A DNA stretch of 64,000 nt from CAKVOD01 sp964606505 (GTDB taxonomy: Bacteria; Bacillota; Clostridia; Christensenellales; UBA1242), in the NCBI GenBank assembly GCA_964606505.1, contig CAZSGM010000006.1, positions 1 through 64,000 on the forward strand, read 5' to 3'. Numbering within the stretch: the stretch's first letter is position 1; each line of letters opens with the position of its first letter. The position numbers and the translations under genes were made by a program. Of the stretch, positions 61,051 to 64,000 are shown piece by piece. The notes under the pieces are model-generated. The model searched no databases. It was given only the letters and a program-made list of their open reading frames with translations, and had not been told where the DNA came from.

Positions 61051-62781
61051 TTACACAACTACAGCGCTAATTATTTTAATATCTGTCAATGTAAAATCTA
61101 TTTGATACGTTTTTGATTGCGGCGACGAAATTACGAGTACATTGTTATCTATTTGGTAATCGGCACAAGGGGTTATGAACACGCGATTGGGATAAACTAG
61201 CTTAAACTTAATATCGTACGCGCTTGCGTCGAGCGTGAGCGCAACCGTTAGTGTCGATTGCGTAAACGGAAACTCGCAAACCGTTTGGTTATTTTCGTCG
61301 ATTATATAAATAAGCAATGGTTGATTTGCGTAATTTGTGCAGTTGAACGCAAATGTTATGTTAGAAGTTGCACCCGCCACGTTAGCGGCGAACACCGCCG
61401 TGTAACTCATCGCGTCATATGAGCCGCGCGCGATTGTTACGACAGGCTGAGGTGTGGGACTATCAGGGGTTTGCCAGCCCACAAATGTGTAACCCGCTTT
61501 GGTGGGGTTATTCAATGTAAAGGTTGCCGTTTCTATATTGTAGGTTGTAGGGTTAGGGGTTGAGAGTGTCCCACCATTTAAGTTGTAGGTTATCGCGTAG
61601 TTGGTGGGTTCGTATTTTGCGTAAAGCGTTGCGCCACTTGAAATAGTGCAGCCGCTCGTGCGGTTACCTTCACTATCAAAGCACTGCGCGTCGTTTGAGT
61701 CGTAGTACCCCTTAAAGTCGTAGTGAGGTTTCTGCGTTGCCTCGGTTGTCAAAATCGACTCGGCGTTTTCCTCCCCGTATTCAATCTCAATCGTTTTACT
61801 AACACCGGCACCATCTACAAGCGTTATACTGTAAGTTTCAGCTTCCCAGCGTGCGGTGTAAGTTACGTCCGCTGTAACAACTGTTGTGTACGTTATGCCG
61901 TCGCCCCAGCCAAGGAACTTGTAACCCGTGCGCGTTGGCGTAGGGAGAGTTCCGAGCGTACAAGTGCTAGCGCCGTCAACTGAGCGGTACTCTTGATAAC
62001 AAGTTTTGCCATCGCAAGTCCACGCGGCAGTCCGTGAACCCCACGCGCTTGCATTTGTGTCCGCGTCAGGAGCGGATAATGTTACCGTGTAACCCACCAC
62101 GCTTGCCGCGTTGCCGAGACTTATTTCAAGTTTAGTCTTCTTTGTTATAACATCATTTTTATTTAAATATGTTGATGTCCCGCTATATATCCAGCCAAGA
62201 AAAGCCTGATCGCCCAAATATTGCTCGCTTGTTTCAATGTTCGTCGGCCAGTCCTCACAGTCATTAAAAGTTGAACCATAATAGCCCGTTATTCCCGCTA
62301 CTTTGTTGACGTTTGAACCATTATTCATTATATCTCTTGCATAAAACAATATTTGATATTCAGCCCCACGCCAATGCACATAAAGCGTTGTAACCCCCGC
62401 TGAAAGTGTTTTTATTCCGCTGCCGTCGCTGCCAACATATTGTTCGCCGCGCGCACCTGTCGGCGTTGTGTTTACAGGTTTCTCCGACCATATCCCGTTG
62501 AATGTGTATTTTTCTTTTGTTGGCACATCGGTCAAGTTGATTACCTGACCGAGCGCGCAGCTAATCGTTTGCAAGTCGCTCGTCGTTTGCGTTACCGCGT
62601 TGTACTCGCAAATTTTGATTGCGACCGTTTCGCCGCTTGCGGAAACACTTTCAATCCCCGCTTCCACTTGACTCCCCACTTGAGTCGCGGCAGATTTTGC
62701 GCGACTCAACGCGCTAGACGGCATAACAACAAACATTGCCGCCATCAAGCACGAAACTGAATATTTAACTAATTTTACCAT
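61051..62781 (-). CDS. Exported surface protein with InlB-type repeats
   Basis: 576 residues. Signal peptide 1-25 (MVKLVKYSVSCLMAAMFVVM, cut near SALSRA). InlB-like repeats follow (LGDQAFLGWIYSG, TGYKFLGWGDGI, HYDFKGYYDSND, AGYTFVGWQTPD). From about 490 it has a beta-rich domain (PLLIYIIDENNQTVCEFPFT) that matches in plan the last domain of the two GLUG proteins, again ending in a short hydrophobic tail (IISAVVV). ATG 62781 has no good ribosome site, and a 16-codon frame (62825 to 62775) ends across it. Confidence 0.82.
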   Translation of the reverse strand: MVKLVKYSVSCLMAAMFVVMPSSALSRAKSAATQVGSQVEAGIESVSASGETVAIKICEYNAVTQTTSDLQTISCALGQVINLTDVPTKEKYTFNGIWSEKPVNTTPTGARGEQYVGSDGSGIKTLSAGVTTLYVHWRGAEYQILFYARDIMNNGSNVNKVAGITGYYGSTFNDCEDWPTNIETSEQYLGDQAFLGWIYSGTSTYLNKNDVITKKTKLEISLGNAASVVGYTVTLSAPDADTNASAWGSRTAAWTCDGKTCYQEYRSVDGASTCTLGTLPTPTRTGYKFLGWGDGITYTTVVTADVTYTARWEAETYSITLVDGAGVSKTIEIEYGEENAESILTTEATQKPHYDFKGYYDSNDAQCFDSEGNRTSGCTISSGATLYAKYEPTNYAITYNLNGGTLSTPNPTTYNIETATFTLNNPTKAGYTFVGWQTPDSPTPQPVVTIARGSYDAMSYTAVFAANVAGATSNITFAFNCTNYANQPLLIYIIDENNQTVCEFPFTQSTLTVALTLDASAYDIKFKLVYPNRVFITPCADYQIDNNVLVISSPQSKTYQIDFTLTDIKIISAVVV

Positions 62782-63023
62782 AATTTTCGACCAAAATCGC
62801 GAACTGCCGCCCTTCTCCTAAACATTAAAACAGCACGCAATAAGGTTTTTCTTCCCCTGAAATTTTTTCTCAATAACCCCAATTCTGCGCAAAACCTGCG
62901 CACAAAAATTCAAAACAATCCCCCTGCCTATCTATCGCAAAAAACGTCGACAAACAAATTTAACTCTTTCAAATCCAACTGTGCAGGCAACAAAGCCACA
63001 CTCAATCGGCGCTATTTAATGTC
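62782..63023 (-). other. Long leader of the surface-protein gene
   Basis: About 240 bases between the promoter and the start codon. It contains a possible 16-residue upstream frame (MFRRRAAVRDFGRKLW) whose stop overlaps the start ATG (ATGGTAA). No riboswitch class recognised. Confidence 0.4.
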
Positions 63024-63052
63024 ATTATACCACAGTTTCCAAATTTTGGCAA
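63024..63052 (-). promoter_or_regulatory. Promoter of the surface-protein gene
   Basis: TTGCCA, 17 bases, TATAAT (63029-63024) with TGTGG before the -10 box, the same form as at mrnC, recF and the ABC operon. Confidence 0.7.
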
Positions 63053-63188
63053 TACCCATTTAAAAATTAATGTCTATTTAATAAAAAAAAGCCATTTGCG
63101 GTTTCCTAACTTCGTTGCGTTTTTCACTTTAAATACACCCTAAAAAAAGCCACCTTTTAAGGGCTCGCTAGATTTTATGCGGTTTTAG

Positions 63189-63608
63189 TCCCTTAGAGTT
63201 AATGACGCTTCAAATTCAACAACGTTGCCATTTAGTGATATGAATTTTAACGATGCATACTGGGCAAGAATTTCTGACGCGGACTTTACCCCAACAACTT
63301 TCGACGAAGCGTACGCACTTATGGTTTATAAGATAACACAAAAATATTCATCAGCCGATATTTTCCTTTTCACAATCCCAAATGTTGGAAGTCGAAACTT
63401 GACATCTATTGCCAATGAAAATATTGCGATAAAAGCCATAGCAAAACACTTTGGTTGCGGACTTGTCGATATCGCTTCTACAACACTCAGTTCAAGTTAT
63501 ACAACATATACAAGTGATGGAATACATCCAACCGCCAGTGGAATGGACATAATGTCAGATGTATTTACTGCGGCACTTTATAACTTTTACGTAACAAATG
63601 CAAACTAA
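63189..63608 (+). pseudogene. C-terminal remnant of an SGNH/GDSL hydrolase
   Basis: Open from a stop at 63186, with no ATG until 63240 and no ribosome site. The residues RVNDASNSTTLPF (like the GxND block III) and the final SDGIHPTASGMDIMSD (DxxH block V) are typical of SGNH esterases. The N-terminal part with the GDS nucleophile is missing, and the sequence before 63186 shows no trace. It is either truncated by deletion or kept only as a fragment. Confidence 0.75.
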
Positions 63609-63627
63609 TCAAAAATCATATATCCAA

Positions 63628-63692
63628 CTAAAAAAAGAGTAGAAACAGATTAACCGATAATGGTTACTTTGCCACTCTTTTTGTTTTATAAG
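63628..63692. terminator. Bidirectional terminator-like hairpin after the SGNH remnant
   Basis: AAAAAGAGT / ACTCTTTTT outer stem with TTAACC / GGTTA-type inner pairs; T-rich on both sides. Confidence 0.55.
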
Positions 63693-63810
63693 AAACGAGG
63701 GTTTTGCGCCCTCAAACCCCCTCATACAATCCACAAGCGGCGTCATCCTCTCCTGTGGTATTCCCGCCCCACTAAAAAGACCATTCGCCCTGTTTGCTTT
63801 TGTTTGTTGA

Positions 63811-63978
63811 TTATAGCCTCCCTTTTATCCAACCCTTGCCTATCTTCTCCAAGCGTTTCTCATTCGCCATTCTTCTCTCGTAATTTTGATACGCTATCCA
63901 ATCGAGCGAGATTATTCCTTGTGGAGTTTCTATTCCCGCTCGAAAACTCATCCAATCTGGCTGTTCGTCGTATTCCAT
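63811..63978 (-). CDS. Small hypothetical protein, 55 residues
   Basis: Soluble and charged: MEYDEQPDWMSFRAGIETPQ, then SLDWIAYQNYERRMANEKRL, ending IGKGWIKGRL. No family recognised. The start at 63978 is preceded by GGGAGAGG at good distance, which argues it is real. It is near the window edge and its upstream neighbour is not visible. Confidence 0.55.
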   Translation of the reverse strand: MEYDEQPDWMSFRAGIETPQGIISLDWIAYQNYERRMANEKRLEKIGKGWIKGRL

Positions 63979-64000
63979 AAACCTCTCCCATTTAAGCAAA

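Overview
This window looks like a chromosomal contig from an uncultured, anaerobic, low-GC Bacillota bacterium, probably a gut clostridium. That placement is inference. It rests on AT-rich spacers, strong AGGAG ribosome sites, an oxygen-sensitive class III ribonucleotide reductase (nrdD/nrdG), the Bacillus-like order mrnC-rlmB-sigH followed by dnaX-ybaB-recR, a LytM protein like SpoIIQ, and a Cys-rich collagen-like protein of the kind seen on spores. TGA is used as a stop, so the standard bacterial code fits. A run of 100 N inside a 10-bp tandem repeat shows this is a draft assembly. I saw no rRNA, tRNA, CRISPR array, insertion sequence or phage module.

Layout. 1-6.9 kb: a tail-to-tail pair of secreted paralogues built on an inverted duplication, a lipoprotein behind a 10-bp tandem repeat, a GLUG-type surface protein carrying a 13-G tract near its start, and another lipoprotein. 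7-12.5 kb: pyruvate kinase, MBL hydrolase, gpsA, tilS, an ankyrin protein and a zinc-ribbon acidic protein. 12.8-14.8 kb: a second GLUG surface protein whose true start lies upstream of a 12-G tract that puts it out of frame. 15-22 kb: nrdD/nrdG with two NrdR boxes, rplI and membrane or unknown proteins. 22-31 kb: one long minus-strand operon, mrnC-rlmB-sigH-dnaX-ybaB-recR, then two transglutaminase-like proteins and a pseudouridine synthase. 31-44.7 kb: ZIP transporter, M23 peptidase, SsuABC-like transporter, PlsC-like acyltransferase, recF, a TtcA-like protein, a DUF4011-type helicase and a Nudix hydrolase. 44.8-55.5 kb: a 2393-residue InlB-repeat/LRR surface protein and two paralogous lipoproteins around a GT8 glycosyltransferase. 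55.8-64 kb: ABC-F ATPase, tatD, a stand-alone tRNA-binding domain, an RlmD-type methyltransferase, a collagen-like protein, a third surface protein and an SGNH hydrolase remnant.

The most interesting signal is a set of apparently switchable surface proteins. Two homologous GLUG-type proteins each have a strong ribosome site, an ATG, 7-12 codons and then a run of 12 or 13 Gs. In one the run keeps the frame open. In the other the visible frame stops after 15 codons, and losing one G (or gaining two) would join the start to the 575-residue body. The translated leaders of the two genes share sequence, so the broken leader is real coding DNA. This looks like slipped-strand phase variation. A nearby lipoprotein sits behind a 10-bp repeat of unknown copy number, and two secreted proteins are linked by an inverted repeat covering promoter, ribosome site and signal peptide.

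Other points of interest are a nine-A tract that joins the two dnaX frames, four genes that appear to make leaderless mRNAs from TTGNNN-N17/18-TANNNT promoters ending at the ATG, and a hairpin that could hide the ribosome site of a membrane protein.
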